Source: Rhodopirellula baltica (GTDB lineage Bacteria; Planctomycetota; Planctomycetia; Pirellulales; Pirellulaceae). From it: a stretch of 64,000 bases of DNA. Each line of letters starts with the position of its first letter. The stretch's first letter is position 1. Position numbers and translations under genes: made by a program. The stretch spans positions 1 through 64,000 of the forward strand of contig PPHI01000037.1 in assembly GCA_002901265.1 (NCBI GenBank), in the 5' to 3' direction. Under the pieces are notes generated by a model that saw only the letters and a list, made by a program, of their open reading frames with translations, had not been told where the DNA came from and ran no database searches. Below are positions 18,232-27,338 of this stretch, in pieces.

Positions 18232-19677
18232 ATGTCTGCGATCGAACAGGAAACTCCCGTCACATGGGAGTCCGATTATGCTCAGCGCGTGAATCCGGAA
18301 CTGATGACCGGTTTACTCCATAAGGCCGTTCCGGTCTTGGAATGGACAAACTGGAAAGTCACGAAGGTCGAACGCGGCTACTGCGAATCGGTTCTTCCGT
18401 TAAGCGTGCCGACAACGAATCAGCATGGCACACACCAAGCCGCGCTGATTTCGCTTTCGGCAGACTATACCGGTGGTATGGCTTTAACGACCTTACTGAC
18501 CGGGGTTCCGCTGACGGGCATCCACCGTGGGCATCCGAATGACTCGGCGTCGCTTTGGCTGGCGTCGATGGATGTCAAATACGAAAACCCGAGTACGAGC
18601 AATCTGCGAGGCGTTTGTCGCATTGACGCGAAAACCGCCGAGCGGATCAAGTCTCGTTACTTTGGTGGACGTGTGGTGTTGGTCACGCTAAACGTCGAGT
18701 TCTTCTCTGAAGACAATGAACGTGTCGCGGTGGCCGAAATGAAGTACTTCGCACAGGCGACCAAGCAATTGTTGCGTGATCGCGAAGACGGGCAACGCTC
18801 GTCGCTGTCGAAGTTGAATCTGAAGAAATCGGCTCGGATTATTTCGGGGCTTCGCGCCCGAGGCCGACAGGATCAAGGCCAGTGGATTTGCCGTGACGAT
18901 GGCGTCAAGATTCGTCTTGACGGCGGGCACGACATGTTTGCTGCCGGGACGCACGGGATCTTGCAAGCCGAGCGATTGAATAAGGTCTTGCCGCAACTCC
19001 AGTCGTTTGTGGTTGCCCGGACTCGAAATGCCGACGATGTGGTTCGTTCGATGCCAGAAATCGAACAACTCGTGATGTTGGGCGCGGGACTGGATATGCG
19101 ACCGCTGCGTCTGACCAATGAGCTTCGCGGCGCAACGATTTTTGAAATCGATCTTCCTGAAATGCTGACCGAACGGCAGCATGTGATTCAACGAATGGAA
19201 TCTCAAATTGGTGGGGCCCATCAGGCACCGGAGCGACACCAGATTGCTGCCGACTTCTTGAAGTGTGATGTCGGCAGCAAGTTGCGTGATCACTTCGCGT
19301 TCTCGCAAACCGCAACGACTTTGGTCATTTATGAAGGCTGTTCGATGTACTTCGAACACGAACAAAACGTTCGCTTGCTTTCCTCAGTGATGCGGTCGCT
19401 GAAAAATCCCGAGAGCCGTTTGTGGATGGATTGTGTGACCCCGGCCGTCATCGATGCGAATACCGGAGATCCAAACATTCAAGCGTTTGTCGAGCAGATG
19501 GAAATGATCGGCGAAAAATTCATCTATGGGCCAAGTGATGTTGGCTCATTCTTGAATGAATGTGGTGTCGTATTAGATGTCGAAGTAACCGCCGGTGCAG
19601 TTCTTGGCGACAACGACCCGACACTCGCCGAGTATCGATTCGTTACTGCTCGCCGTGACAGCGTCGACGTGTCGTAA
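18232..19677 (+). CDS. Hotdog-fold (DUF4442-like) domain fused to SAM-dependent methyltransferase
   Basis: A 481-residue cytosolic fusion. Residues ~1-185 look like a hotdog thioesterase/DUF4442 domain: VPTTNQHGTHQAALISLSAD resembles the N-x-x-G-T-x-H turn and following helix, and MDVKYENPSTSNLRGVC resembles the later strands. Residues ~215-480 are a class I methyltransferase of the leucine-carboxyl/O-methyltransferase group (PPM1/TIGR00027-like), with LVMLGAGLDMRPLRL as SAM motif I, IFEIDLPEML, and IYEGCSMYFEH. The two parts could act on the same acyl-thioester or carboxylate, one hydrolysing and the other methylating. That is inference, since no biosynthetic neighbours are present. The gene ends in a strong terminator and stands alone as a single-gene unit. 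Confidence 0.82.
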   Translation: MSAIEQETPVTWESDYAQRVNPELMTGLLHKAVPVLEWTNWKVTKVERGYCESVLPLSVPTTNQHGTHQAALISLSADYTGGMALTTLLTGVPLTGIHRGHPNDSASLWLASMDVKYENPSTSNLRGVCRIDAKTAERIKSRYFGGRVVLVTLNVEFFSEDNERVAVAEMKYFAQATKQLLRDREDGQRSSLSKLNLKKSARIISGLRARGRQDQGQWICRDDGVKIRLDGGHDMFAAGTHGILQAERLNKVLPQLQSFVVARTRNADDVVRSMPEIEQLVMLGAGLDMRPLRLTNELRGATIFEIDLPEMLTERQHVIQRMESQIGGAHQAPERHQIAADFLKCDVGSKLRDHFAFSQTATTLVIYEGCSMYFEHEQNVRLLSSVMRSLKNPESRLWMDCVTPAVIDANTGDPNIQAFVEQMEMIGEKFIYGPSDVGSFLNECGVVLDVEVTAGAVLGDNDPTLAEYRFVTARRDSVDVS

Positions 19678-19705
19678 GGCCGACAAGCCAAACTTGTAAA
19701 TTGCC

Positions 19706-19744
19706 CTGCCGGCGATTGCATCAGCAGTCGCCGGCAGTTTTTTT
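19706..19744 (+). terminator. Rho-independent terminator after the hotdog-methyltransferase gene
   Basis: Perfect 10-base-pair stem CTGCCGGCGA / TCGCCGGCAG with a 12-base loop, followed directly by seven T residues (19738-19744). It lies 29 bases after the stop codon at 19677. The minus strand has no T-run on its side, so it serves only the plus-strand gene. Confidence 0.93.
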
Positions 19745-19758
19745 AAGATGCAGGATCT

Positions 19759-21390
19759 TTAAGCAACAACCCTTACGACGATCTTGGTTCCCTGCTTGGC
19801 AATAACGCGGACCGCCATTCCACTGTCGACATAGTCTCCTTCGGTGACGACATCGACGGTGAAGTCATCGACACTCATTTTTCCGCCGGGCCGCAGCGCG
19901 CCGACCGCGACACCCTCGTCGCCGACCTGGACCCGTTGCCACCCCGGCATGCTGAGGTCAGGTTCGTCGAAGGATTCATCGGTGTCTTCGGCGCCGATTC
20001 CCGCAAACGCAACTTGCGGCTTTAACGTGAGCCGCCCCAGACCGGGAATGTCGCCGATGTATTTGGCAAGAAACAACATCGCGATCAAAAATCCGACGAA
20101 CGCGCCCATCACCGTTAACACGTCCCATCCCAGCTTGGTCAGGTCATCGCCGTTGCGTGGGACCAGAAAACGTTGCGAAGCCAAGACCAGAGAAGTCAGG
20201 ACTAAACCAAATCCGCCAAGACCCGCGACGCCGAACCCGGGAATGACGAAGATCTCCAGGACGATGAAAGCGACTCCCAGAACGAACAGCGTTACCTCAA
20301 ACCAGCCGGCCGTTCCGCCAAGGAAGCGGCTCCAAAAGAAAAGGCCGAAACAGAGAATCGAAGTAAGTCCGCCGATGCCCATTCCCGGGGCACTGAATTC
20401 GAACACCAACGCAATCATGCCAATAATCAGCAGCAGGATCGTGACTGGTCGCGAATTCAAGATGGTGATTGCCGTATCGGTCGCGGTGTAATCGAGTACT
20501 TGGATTGGCGTTTGAAGGTTGAGGTCAGTTGCCAATTCATCAAGGCTGTCAACGGTCTGATTTGCCATTCCGAGTTCGACGCAGCGTTTGCCGTTGGCGA
20601 TGAAAAACATCTCTTTGCCAGCTTCGCGGATGTTGTTCCCGCGTTCCCATGCGTCCGTATCCGGCATCGAGTCCCATTCTTTGTCACTGATGTAGCGAAC
20701 GGTACCGTCGTTTTTGTTGACGGCACGAAAGACGACCATGTCTTTGTCAGTCATCTTTTCCGCTAGCGTCGGCGAACGACCGTTTCGTTCTGCGGTATCG
20801 CGAGCCTTTTGTGCGACGACGCTTCGACCTTTGGCTTCGACATAACGCCAAGCACCGTCGCCGCCCATCTCGATCACACCGGCATCACCCATCCTCGCAC
20901 TCGGGTCCATGTAAATTTTGTCGCAAGCGAGGGAAACGAGCGCAGCACCGCTGATGGCATCGTTGCGAATGTAGGCGACCGTTTCGACGTCTTTGGTCGC
21001 GAGGATCAAATCCATGATCTGAAAGGTGTAGTAAACCATTCCGCCTGGCGAGTTGATGTCCAGGATGATGACATCGACATCCATCTCGACCGCGCTTTTA
21101 AATTTGCGGATCAACTGCTCGCCACTGAGCGGATTGATATCGGTATGCAGCGGAATCACGACGGCGGAGCGTTTCGGTTCCTCCTGCGGTCCGTCGACTA
21201 CCGGTTCGCGTTGGGCGGCTTCATCGGCATCAACGATCGGTGTTGAAGTCCAAGCGATGCCTGTCAGGGCAAGGCACAGCAACCAAGTCAGACACCGAAG
21301 CGATGTCCGTCGTACCGAGCGGCGTTGGTCAGACGAAGGTTGGTCAGCGAGATTGTGGGAAGGTGCATCGCGTAGTGGTGCTCGAAACAT
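19759..21390 (-). CDS. NfeD-type membrane-bound ClpP-class serine protease
   Basis: A 543-residue envelope protein of the NfeD/STOMP-associated protease family. After a basic N-terminal segment there is a signal/anchor helix (CLTWLLCLALTGIAW). Next comes a ClpP/SppA-like domain (residues ~75-270) with VDVIILDINSPGG and the nucleophile region AISGAALVSLACDK. Several transmembrane helices follow (~310-440), and a C-terminal soluble NfeD OB-fold domain ends the protein. Full-length NfeD1b-like proteins work with stomatin-like proteins in membrane quality control. No stomatin gene is adjacent in this window. The start at 21390 gives a long N-terminus of about 28 residues before the anchor, so an internal start is possible. 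Confidence 0.88.
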   Translation of the reverse strand: MFRAPLRDAPSHNLADQPSSDQRRSVRRTSLRCLTWLLCLALTGIAWTSTPIVDADEAAQREPVVDGPQEEPKRSAVVIPLHTDINPLSGEQLIRKFKSAVEMDVDVIILDINSPGGMVYYTFQIMDLILATKDVETVAYIRNDAISGAALVSLACDKIYMDPSARMGDAGVIEMGGDGAWRYVEAKGRSVVAQKARDTAERNGRSPTLAEKMTDKDMVVFRAVNKNDGTVRYISDKEWDSMPDTDAWERGNNIREAGKEMFFIANGKRCVELGMANQTVDSLDELATDLNLQTPIQVLDYTATDTAITILNSRPVTILLLIIGMIALVFEFSAPGMGIGGLTSILCFGLFFWSRFLGGTAGWFEVTLFVLGVAFIVLEIFVIPGFGVAGLGGFGLVLTSLVLASQRFLVPRNGDDLTKLGWDVLTVMGAFVGFLIAMLFLAKYIGDIPGLGRLTLKPQVAFAGIGAEDTDESFDEPDLSMPGWQRVQVGDEGVAVGALRPGGKMSVDDFTVDVVTEGDYVDSGMAVRVIAKQGTKIVVRVVA

Positions 21391-22295
21391 AAGGCAAAGC
21401 GAAACGCTGACGGGGAAGAGAGAAAAGAGTTGAACGCGGGCAACTTAAGTTTAGGGCGATCCCATTTTAGGTGGGGCCCAATTTAGTTCACGAGAGGGCG
21501 AGTGCAGTCTCGATGCTTCTAATAAGTCTGTCGGGAATGGCAGTGTCTCGCCCAATAAGGAGGTTTGGCAAAACTTAAACGTGAAAAACTGTGATGAAGA
21601 CGCGGGCTCGGCGAAATGGCGGGAAAATGCCGCTTCGGAGGTTCAGGATCTGGCCGGCGTCGAGACCTATATTGTGGATCGATTTACCTCAGTGGGGCGC
21701 TTTTTGGCGTGATCCATGCCTTCCAGGTGATTTGTTCCCTGTGAGAGGTCGTGTATCGATCACCCGACAAGGCGCGAGCGGAGCAGCGATTCCCCGATGG
21801 GATGCGACAACACGTCATGCTGACGAGTCTGGCAAACAGGCTGGAGGTGTAAATCTACGCCCGGAAACAGTCCCTGAGGGGTGACGAAACGAAGCTTTCG
21901 TGGTAGAAGTGTTGGCTGCACGAGAACTGTTTTCTGGGGCGTGCGCAACTAGTATGATGTGGCGCGTGTCAAGGAATACAGCACGATGGCAAAGAAGGCC
22001 TTGTGAAAGGCCGTGACGCGAAGGCATTGCAGGAGCCCGTCCTTCGTGAACCTTGACTGGGTCATCGACATTGATCAGGTCAGGATCGGTAGTTGCTCAG
22101 AGGCGGTTGATTCCACTTGCTCACTGGGCTGACCGGGCGATGCGGTTTTGGGGACTGTGATGCAGACCCTTCAGCAGCGTTGTCTCGGGCGCGTTAGGTA
22201 GACATTGGTAGAAAGCGAAGGTGTGCCCCGGCGAATTGCCCCGCGTCACCTTCAAATGGTCCACTCGTTTGATTCACCTAGGGAGAATCTTTTTC
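21391..22295. other. Long non-coding region upstream of glutamine synthetase
   Basis: 905 bases with no convincing gene. Short open frames here have odd composition and no family pattern. Small hairpins are visible: CGTCA-tgc-TGACG (about 21813-21825), CCCT-ga-GGGG near 21872-21881, and GGCCTT-GTGA-AAGGCC with a GNRA-type loop (21997-22012). This could be a long leader of glnA or carry a small RNA. I could not match it to a known riboswitch, RNase P RNA, tmRNA or the glnA RNA motif. A ribosome site GGGAGA lies about 10 bases before the glnA ATG. Confidence 0.5.
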
Positions 22296-23315
22296 ATGAC
22301 CAAATGCAAGTTGGAATACGTCTGGTTGGATGGTTATCAACCGACTCAAAGTCTGCGTAGCAAGACGAAAGTCGTCAGTGATTTCAGCGGAAATGTTGAA
22401 GACGCGCCGGTCTGGTCCTTCGATGGCTCCTCGACTGAGCAGGCTCCAGGCGGTTCGTCCGACTGCTTGCTCAAGCCAGTTCGCGTGATCCCCGATCCAG
22501 GTCGCATGGGCACCGGTTTCCTCGTCATGTGCGAAGTTCTGAACGCCGACGGGACCCCTCACCGTACCAACGGTCGTGCAACCATTGATGATGATGACGG
22601 CGATTTCTGGTTCGGTTTCGAGCAGGAATACACCCTGTGGAACCCCGACACCAACAAGCCACTCGGCTTCCCGATGGAAGGCTATCCCGGTCCTCAAGGT
22701 CCTTACTACTGCAGCGTCGGTACCGGCAAAGCAGTTGGACGCGAGATCGTTGAAGAGCACCTCGAGTTGTGCTTGCAAGCTGGCCTGAACGTCGAAGGCA
22801 TCAACGCCGAAGTGATGATGGGCCAATGGGAATTCCAAATCTTCTCGAAGGGTGCGAAAGAAGCTGGCGACCAAATCTGGTTGGCTCGCTACTTGCTCGA
22901 ACGTGTTGCCGAAGCTCACGGCCTGTCGATCAACTGGCACTGCAAGCCAGTCAAGGGCGACTGGAACGGAAGCGGCATGCACGCCAACTTCTCCAACGAA
23001 ACGCTGCGTAACTGCGGCAGCCAAGAGACCTACGAAGCGATCTGCCAAGCCTTCGAGCCACGCATCAAAGAACACATCGATGTTTACGGTGCGGACAACG
23101 ATCAGCGTTTGACCGGTCTTCACGAAACCCAATCGATCGACAAATTCAGCTACGGCGTTTCGGACCGTGGTGCATCGATCCGTATTCCAATCGGTACCGT
23201 CGAAAACGGTTGGAAAGGTTGGTTGGAAGACCGCCGTCCTGCGTCGAACGCAGACCCTTACATGGTTGCTAGCGCAATCATCGCGACTGTCAAACGCGCC
23301 GCGCTGCCTGCATAA
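22296..23315 (+). CDS. glnA: Glutamine synthetase, type II (eukaryote-like, short form)
   Basis: Makes glutamine from glutamate, ammonia and ATP, in the cytosol. It has 339 residues, the size of GSII rather than the ~470-residue GSI. It shows the DGSSTEQAPG N-terminal signature, the metal-ligand region WFGFEQEYTL, VEGINAEVMMGQWEFQI, the HANFSNE His motif and the C-terminal RGASIRIPIG and EDRRPASNADPY. I chose the ATG at 22296, preceded by GGGAGA, over an in-frame start at 22221 whose extra residues look non-coding. A 905-base gap lies upstream and a strong terminator downstream, so it is monocistronic. The Tyr adenylylation site of GSI is absent, as expected for GSII, so control is probably transcriptional or RNA-based. 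Confidence 0.96.
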   Translation: MTKCKLEYVWLDGYQPTQSLRSKTKVVSDFSGNVEDAPVWSFDGSSTEQAPGGSSDCLLKPVRVIPDPGRMGTGFLVMCEVLNADGTPHRTNGRATIDDDDGDFWFGFEQEYTLWNPDTNKPLGFPMEGYPGPQGPYYCSVGTGKAVGREIVEEHLELCLQAGLNVEGINAEVMMGQWEFQIFSKGAKEAGDQIWLARYLLERVAEAHGLSINWHCKPVKGDWNGSGMHANFSNETLRNCGSQETYEAICQAFEPRIKEHIDVYGADNDQRLTGLHETQSIDKFSYGVSDRGASIRIPIGTVENGWKGWLEDRRPASNADPYMVASAIIATVKRAALPA

Positions 23316-23355
23316 GGTTGCCTCTGCGTCACCTGACTCGCTCAGCTGATTCGAT

Positions 23356-23389
23356 AACCGGCGGTGAATTTCACCGCCGGTTATTTTTT
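23356..23389 (+). terminator. Rho-independent terminator of glutamine synthetase
   Basis: Near-perfect palindrome AACCGGCGGTGAA / TTCACCGCCGGTT (23356-23382) followed by ATTTTTT. It lies about 40 bases after the glnA stop. The right arm and T-run also encode the last residues (NNRR) and stop of the convergent gene ending at 23371. Confidence 0.94.
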
Positions 23390-24132
23390 GCCTCGATCGC
23401 CAGCAGTTTTGCGTCCAGTTTGGAGTCAAAGTCGCTAAACAACTGCATGACCTTTGGTTGATTCAAGCTCTGCTCGATCCTCTGGACGCTCGCCTCCACC
23501 GCCGGTTTGTCCTGTTGTTCCAGTGGCGCATCGGATTGTTGTGTGGCAATCGATTTTGCCATTTCGATCGCCGCATCGGACCAGCGCTCAATTCCGGATA
23601 ATGCGTCACCAACGACCGCCCGCACGACACGGAAGTCCATCCTCGAAAACGCACTGTCAAATGCCTGACGAAGCGAGTTTCCGTCCACGGCAACTCCACC
23701 AGGCTGAGACGTTTTCTCCGCAAATCGCTGCACCGTCCGCCCCAACAACACACAACGAATCACTTCCAGTGGAACCCCACGAACCGAAGTCATCACGGCG
23801 ACGATCTTTCGAACGGGAAACAGCAACAGCTTGATTGGGATCTTTGCAGCCATCGCCGCGGTCCCAGACAGGATCCCGCCCGGTTCGCTGTACATTGTTG
23901 AAAAATCGGTCCTCAGTTTAGAGCGGTCGATGCCAGACAACGCCGAAGTCACCACATGCTTTCGGCATTTCGATTTCACAAAGTCGTCTACAAAAGGAAC
24001 AGGGATGAAGCGTGCCGCGGCGGCAACGACCCCTGACAAAATCCATTGGTGCATTTCGGGCACGAGCGTTGTTGACCGTTCTTTCTTCAACTCAGCCAAC
24101 GCGCTCGCATCAATCACATCGGTTTCGCTCAT
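23371..24132 (-). CDS. Conserved hypothetical protein, possibly EcsC-like
   Basis: A 253-residue protein of unknown function. I chose the ATG at 24130-24132 (MSETDVIDASALAELK). A longer frame to 24300 adds Cys/His-rich residues without start support. Visible features are a hydrophobic/amphipathic stretch ILSGVVAAAARFIPVPFVDD, a second GGILSGTAAMAAKIPIKLLL, and a C-terminal Gln/Lys-rich coiled region (QQSDAPLEQQDKPAVEASVQ) that may be cytosolic. The RFIPVPFVDD phrase and membrane-surface-like helices are reminiscent of EcsC-type proteins, but I am not sure. The end of the gene is embedded in the glnA terminator. It diverges from the PQQ-propeller gene at 24328. Confidence 0.7.
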   Translation of the reverse strand: MSETDVIDASALAELKKERSTTLVPEMHQWILSGVVAAAARFIPVPFVDDFVKSKCRKHVVTSALSGIDRSKLRTDFSTMYSEPGGILSGTAAMAAKIPIKLLLFPVRKIVAVMTSVRGVPLEVIRCVLLGRTVQRFAEKTSQPGGVAVDGNSLRQAFDSAFSRMDFRVVRAVVGDALSGIERWSDAAIEMAKSIATQQSDAPLEQQDKPAVEASVQRIEQSLNQPKVMQLFSDFDSKLDAKLLAIEAKNNRR

Positions 24133-24327
24133 CCCCGGTTCCACCCTGTTCAAATCGTTCCAAAACTCGCCTGATCGGCATTTCTGTGTGTCTTTTTGAC
24201 AGGTTGTGCACACCATGTGCCAATCCGCTGTCAGTGCCGGCAAGGCGTCATGGCGGCCACATGAGCGAAAGCTATAATTCGCACGAGCCATCGACCTCAC
24301 TATCCACGCTGAACGCCAAACCGACCC

Positions 24328-25644
24328 ATGAACCGAATCAAGCTATTCTCTCGATCAAGCATTGCTGTGTTCACGCTATCGATCGTGATGACAAACGCAG
24401 GCAAGACGATTGCGGACGATTGGCCACAATGGCGCGGTGTAAATCGTGATGCAAAGATCGACGATCCAGCGATTGGCCGGCAATTGCCTGATGGCCAAAT
24501 CCCGCGATCTTGGTCGACGCCGGTTGGGCCGGGGTACAGTGGTCCGACGATCGCAAATGGACGTGTCTACCTGACCGACCGTCAAGGCGAATCTCCAGAC
24601 GCAATGGAACGAGTGCTGTGCTTCGATGCCAAAACCGGCAAACCGATCTGGGAGCATCGTGACCCCGTCGAGTATTCGATAGGCTACCAAGCGTCCGGGC
24701 CGCGCGCCTCTGTCACGATTCACGAAGGCCGAGCAATCGCGGTCGGTGCGATGGGCCGGATGAACTGCTTCGATGCTGAGTCTGGATCATTAGTCTGGAC
24801 TCGTGACTTGCAAGCTGACTTTCAAATCGAGATGCCGATCTGGGGAATTACAGCCGCACCACTGGTGTATGACGACCTGATCATTCAGATGACCTCAGGC
24901 AAATCGGGTGCTTGTGTGGTCGCTTTGGATTTAGCGAGTGGGCAGGAACGTTGGCGTGCTTTGAATGAACGCGGCGGCTACAGCGCACCGATCATCATTC
25001 GCCAAGGCGACCAAGACGTCGTTGCCTGCTGGACTGGCGATAGCGTCAGTGGTCTTGATCCGTTGACCGGCAAAGTGTTTTGGGCAATCGAAATGAAGCC
25101 TCGCAATATGCCGATCGGGGTGCCGACGCCTGTCGTTCAAGATGACTTGCTGTTCGTGTCATCGTTCTATGACGGTTCGTTGTTGATACGGTTTGATCGT
25201 CAGCAACCGACCGCAAAAACTGAATGGCGGCGGATTGGGATTGATGAACGCAACACCGATGCGCTGCACGCGATGATCTCGAACCCGATCATCAAAGGTG
25301 AGCACATCTATGGCGCCGACAGCTATGGCGAACTGCGATGCCTGGATTTAAAAAACGGCGACCGAGTCTGGGAGGATCTTAGTGTCGTCCCCCAAGCACG
25401 TTGGGCAACCATTCACACGATCCGAAACGGTGATGACGAAATCATTTTAAATGATCAAGGCGAACTGTTAATCGTCACGCTCACACCTCAGGGGGTCGAA
25501 ACTCATTCACGCTCACAATTGATCGCGCCGACGCTTCAGCAACTCAAGCGACGCGATGGTGTCGTTTGGTCGCATCCCGCGATCGCCGATGGGGTCATTT
25601 ACGCTCGCAACGATGACGAGCTGATCGCCGCACCGCTACGTTGA
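24328..25644 (+). CDS. PQQ-like beta-propeller repeat protein (BamB-like), secreted
   Basis: A 438-residue exported protein. The signal peptide ends near NAGKTIADD, then the WPQWRGVNRDA opening that is typical of planctomycete PQQ-propeller proteins. Propeller blades are seen as repeated phrases such as VLCFDAKTGKPIWEHR, MNCFDAESGSLVWTRD, VVALDLASGQERWRAL, VSGLDPLTGKVFWAIE and LRCLDLKNGDRVWEDL. There are no dehydrogenase cofactor residues, so it is more likely a scaffold or structural protein than a PQQ enzyme. It stands alone between a divergent unknown gene and the convergent receptor fragment (19-base gap). Confidence 0.9.
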   Translation: MNRIKLFSRSSIAVFTLSIVMTNAGKTIADDWPQWRGVNRDAKIDDPAIGRQLPDGQIPRSWSTPVGPGYSGPTIANGRVYLTDRQGESPDAMERVLCFDAKTGKPIWEHRDPVEYSIGYQASGPRASVTIHEGRAIAVGAMGRMNCFDAESGSLVWTRDLQADFQIEMPIWGITAAPLVYDDLIIQMTSGKSGACVVALDLASGQERWRALNERGGYSAPIIIRQGDQDVVACWTGDSVSGLDPLTGKVFWAIEMKPRNMPIGVPTPVVQDDLLFVSSFYDGSLLIRFDRQQPTAKTEWRRIGIDERNTDALHAMISNPIIKGEHIYGADSYGELRCLDLKNGDRVWEDLSVVPQARWATIHTIRNGDDEIILNDQGELLIVTLTPQGVETHSRSQLIAPTLQQLKRRDGVVWSHPAIADGVIYARNDDELIAAPLR

Positions 25645-25663
25645 TCCCAAGTCACTGAATCGA

Positions 25664-27088
25664 TCAATAGGTGACTTCGGTTCCGAAATAGGCCGAGATC
25701 CCGGGACGGTAAACGCCGCGTCCAGATCGATAGTCGATATGTTCTTGGTAGAACTTGTTGGTGAAGTTTTCGATACCCGCGGTGAACAGCCATTGGTTGA
25801 TCGCGCGATACCCACGCACATCGTATGTCGTGAAGCCCGGTGTCGGTTGTTCTTCCAAGGTGCGCGCGACTCGTGACTGGTTGTCCACGACACGTGCCAT
25901 CAGCTCGATGCCCCAGGTCGGCTTGGGATTGGGGTCTTCAAACACGATTCCGAGACGTGATTCCAGCGGGTTGATGCCTGGCAAAGCTTCTTTTTCGCTA
26001 CCTCCTCGCGCACTCCGGTCAAGGTACGGTGACAGCCGCGATGGGGTGTTACGGGTTAGGTCAGTCCCCTCGGTATACGTCGCAGTTCCGAACAGTGTCA
26101 GGTAATCACACAGGCGTCGTTGACCGTACAGTTCCACGCCGCTGAGTACGGCCAGATCGGTGTTGGTAAACGCGGCGCCTTTTTGAAACCCGTCGGAAGT
26201 TCCAGGCGGATCGAGTAAGTCATAGGTGATAAAGTCTTCGATCCACGCGTAGTGACCTTGAACACCGAATCGATTCTTGCCCTCGCTGTAGCGAAGCGCC
26301 GCATCGAGTTGGTAAAGCTTTTCTTGTTTCAGTTTCGGGTCACCAAGCAAGAACGTGACGCCGCGTTGCAAGCTGCCAATGAACGACGCTTCTGCATACA
26401 TCTCTGTCAGTGTCGGGGCGCGTGAAGCGAAACCCATTCCCAAATTGACGTCCCATTGGTTGTTCAATTGGTAGTCAGCGGTCAGGTAGGCGGCGCCAAG
26501 AAAGAACGCCTGCTCAAGGTCCGCTTGTTTAAGGTCCGACAACAAGATCGGAACGCCTTTGACATGATCGGCAGCATCGGCAAAGACTCCATCGACACGC
26601 CCACCCGCCGTCATCGAAAGCCGGTCCGTGATCTGTTCGACATCTTCAACGTAAAGGCCGACGTCGATCGAATGGCTACGCGGGATCGGGAAGTTGTTAT
26701 CGTTGGGCGGGGCCAGTGGCTCGATGTCATTGAGCTGTTGGTTCAAGACGATCATGTCTGTCCCATAGGCGTACTGACCGTTCTGTGTCAGCAAGATGTT
26801 TTCCAAGCGATAGCCAGCGCTTAACGCGTCGACATCGGTGGTCGCCAAGCCATCCGCGCCACTTGGGGATTCAAGTTCGGTCAGTAGCGATGGGATTTGT
26901 TTTTTCTTTCCCGGACGGCTCGTGTCGCCTTCGAATCGAGTGCGGTTGTACCAAAACTCCGCGCTGAATTGGTCGGCGAAGAATGAAGGTGCAGTTCGTA
27001 ACAAGGCGGGAGCCTTGTTACGAACTGCATGCAGGCTCCGCCTGCCCCAATCGCCTACAACGGCAACGCATTGCAATCGAACGGCCAA
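25664..27088 (-). pseudogene. TonB-dependent receptor, C-terminal barrel only; 5' end replaced by repeat DNA
   Basis: The last ~440 residues match a TonB-dependent receptor barrel. Visible are outer-loop/strand patterns, GFASRAPTLTEMYAEASFIG, the strand DVRGYRAINQWLFTAGIENF and a C-terminal aromatic end (TEVTY). There is no signal peptide, TonB box or plug domain, which should add about 250-300 residues. The open frame runs 5' into the repeat block (26991 onward). Its first ~33 residues (e.g. AVRNKAPALLRTAPSF) are translated repeat sequence starting at a TTG, so they are not native. The front half of the gene has been lost or moved by insertion or recombination at the repeat. No plug-encoding piece is found elsewhere in the window. 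The original substrate (siderophore, cobalamin or sugar) cannot be told. Confidence 0.88.
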
Positions 27089-27338
27089 AGCCTTAACCCC
27101 AGCGAAACTCGTGACAAGGCTCCCGCCTTGTTACGAACTGCAATGCAGGCTCCGCCTGCCCCATCGCCACCACCGGCAAGGCATTGCTCCTAAACGGCTA
27201 GAGCCTGAACCCCAACAAAAACTCGTAACAAGGCTCCCGCCTTGTTACGAACTGCAATGCAGGCTCCGCCTGCCGCCATCACCACCACCGGCAAGGCATT
27301 GCTCCTGAACGGCCAAAGCCTGGCCCCCAAGTGAAAAC
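26991..27338. repeat. Dispersed paired-hairpin repeat, three tandem copies
   Basis: Three units with a period of 113-114 bases, in inverse orientation to the block at 1-171. Each unit carries the palindrome GTAACAAGGC(t/g)-loop-GCCTTGTTAC within GTTCGTAACAAGG...GAAC and, about 10-12 bases on, GCAGGC-tcc-GCCTGC. They are linked by a degenerate ~50-base spacer containing GGCAAGGCATTG and GGCCAAAGCCTG. The block lies between the receptor fragment and the DUF885 gene, whose TAA (27339-27341, minus) directly abuts it. Copies differ by point changes and small indels, so they are not a recent perfect duplication. Confidence 0.88.

Noticed and set aside
21820-21900. Hammerhead-ribozyme-like core (CTGACGAG and CGAAAC)
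   Set aside because: The two core pieces are present, but stem II would have only three pairs, and the base after the possible stem III (UG) cannot be a cleavage site.
22278-23429. Minus-strand open frame of 383 codons opposite glutamine synthetase
   Set aside because: The plus strand carries all GSII motifs; the antisense frame has none.
26991-27338. Repeat block considered as a CRISPR array
   Set aside because: The unit is 113-114 bases with homologous spacers and internal stems, and no cas genes are present.
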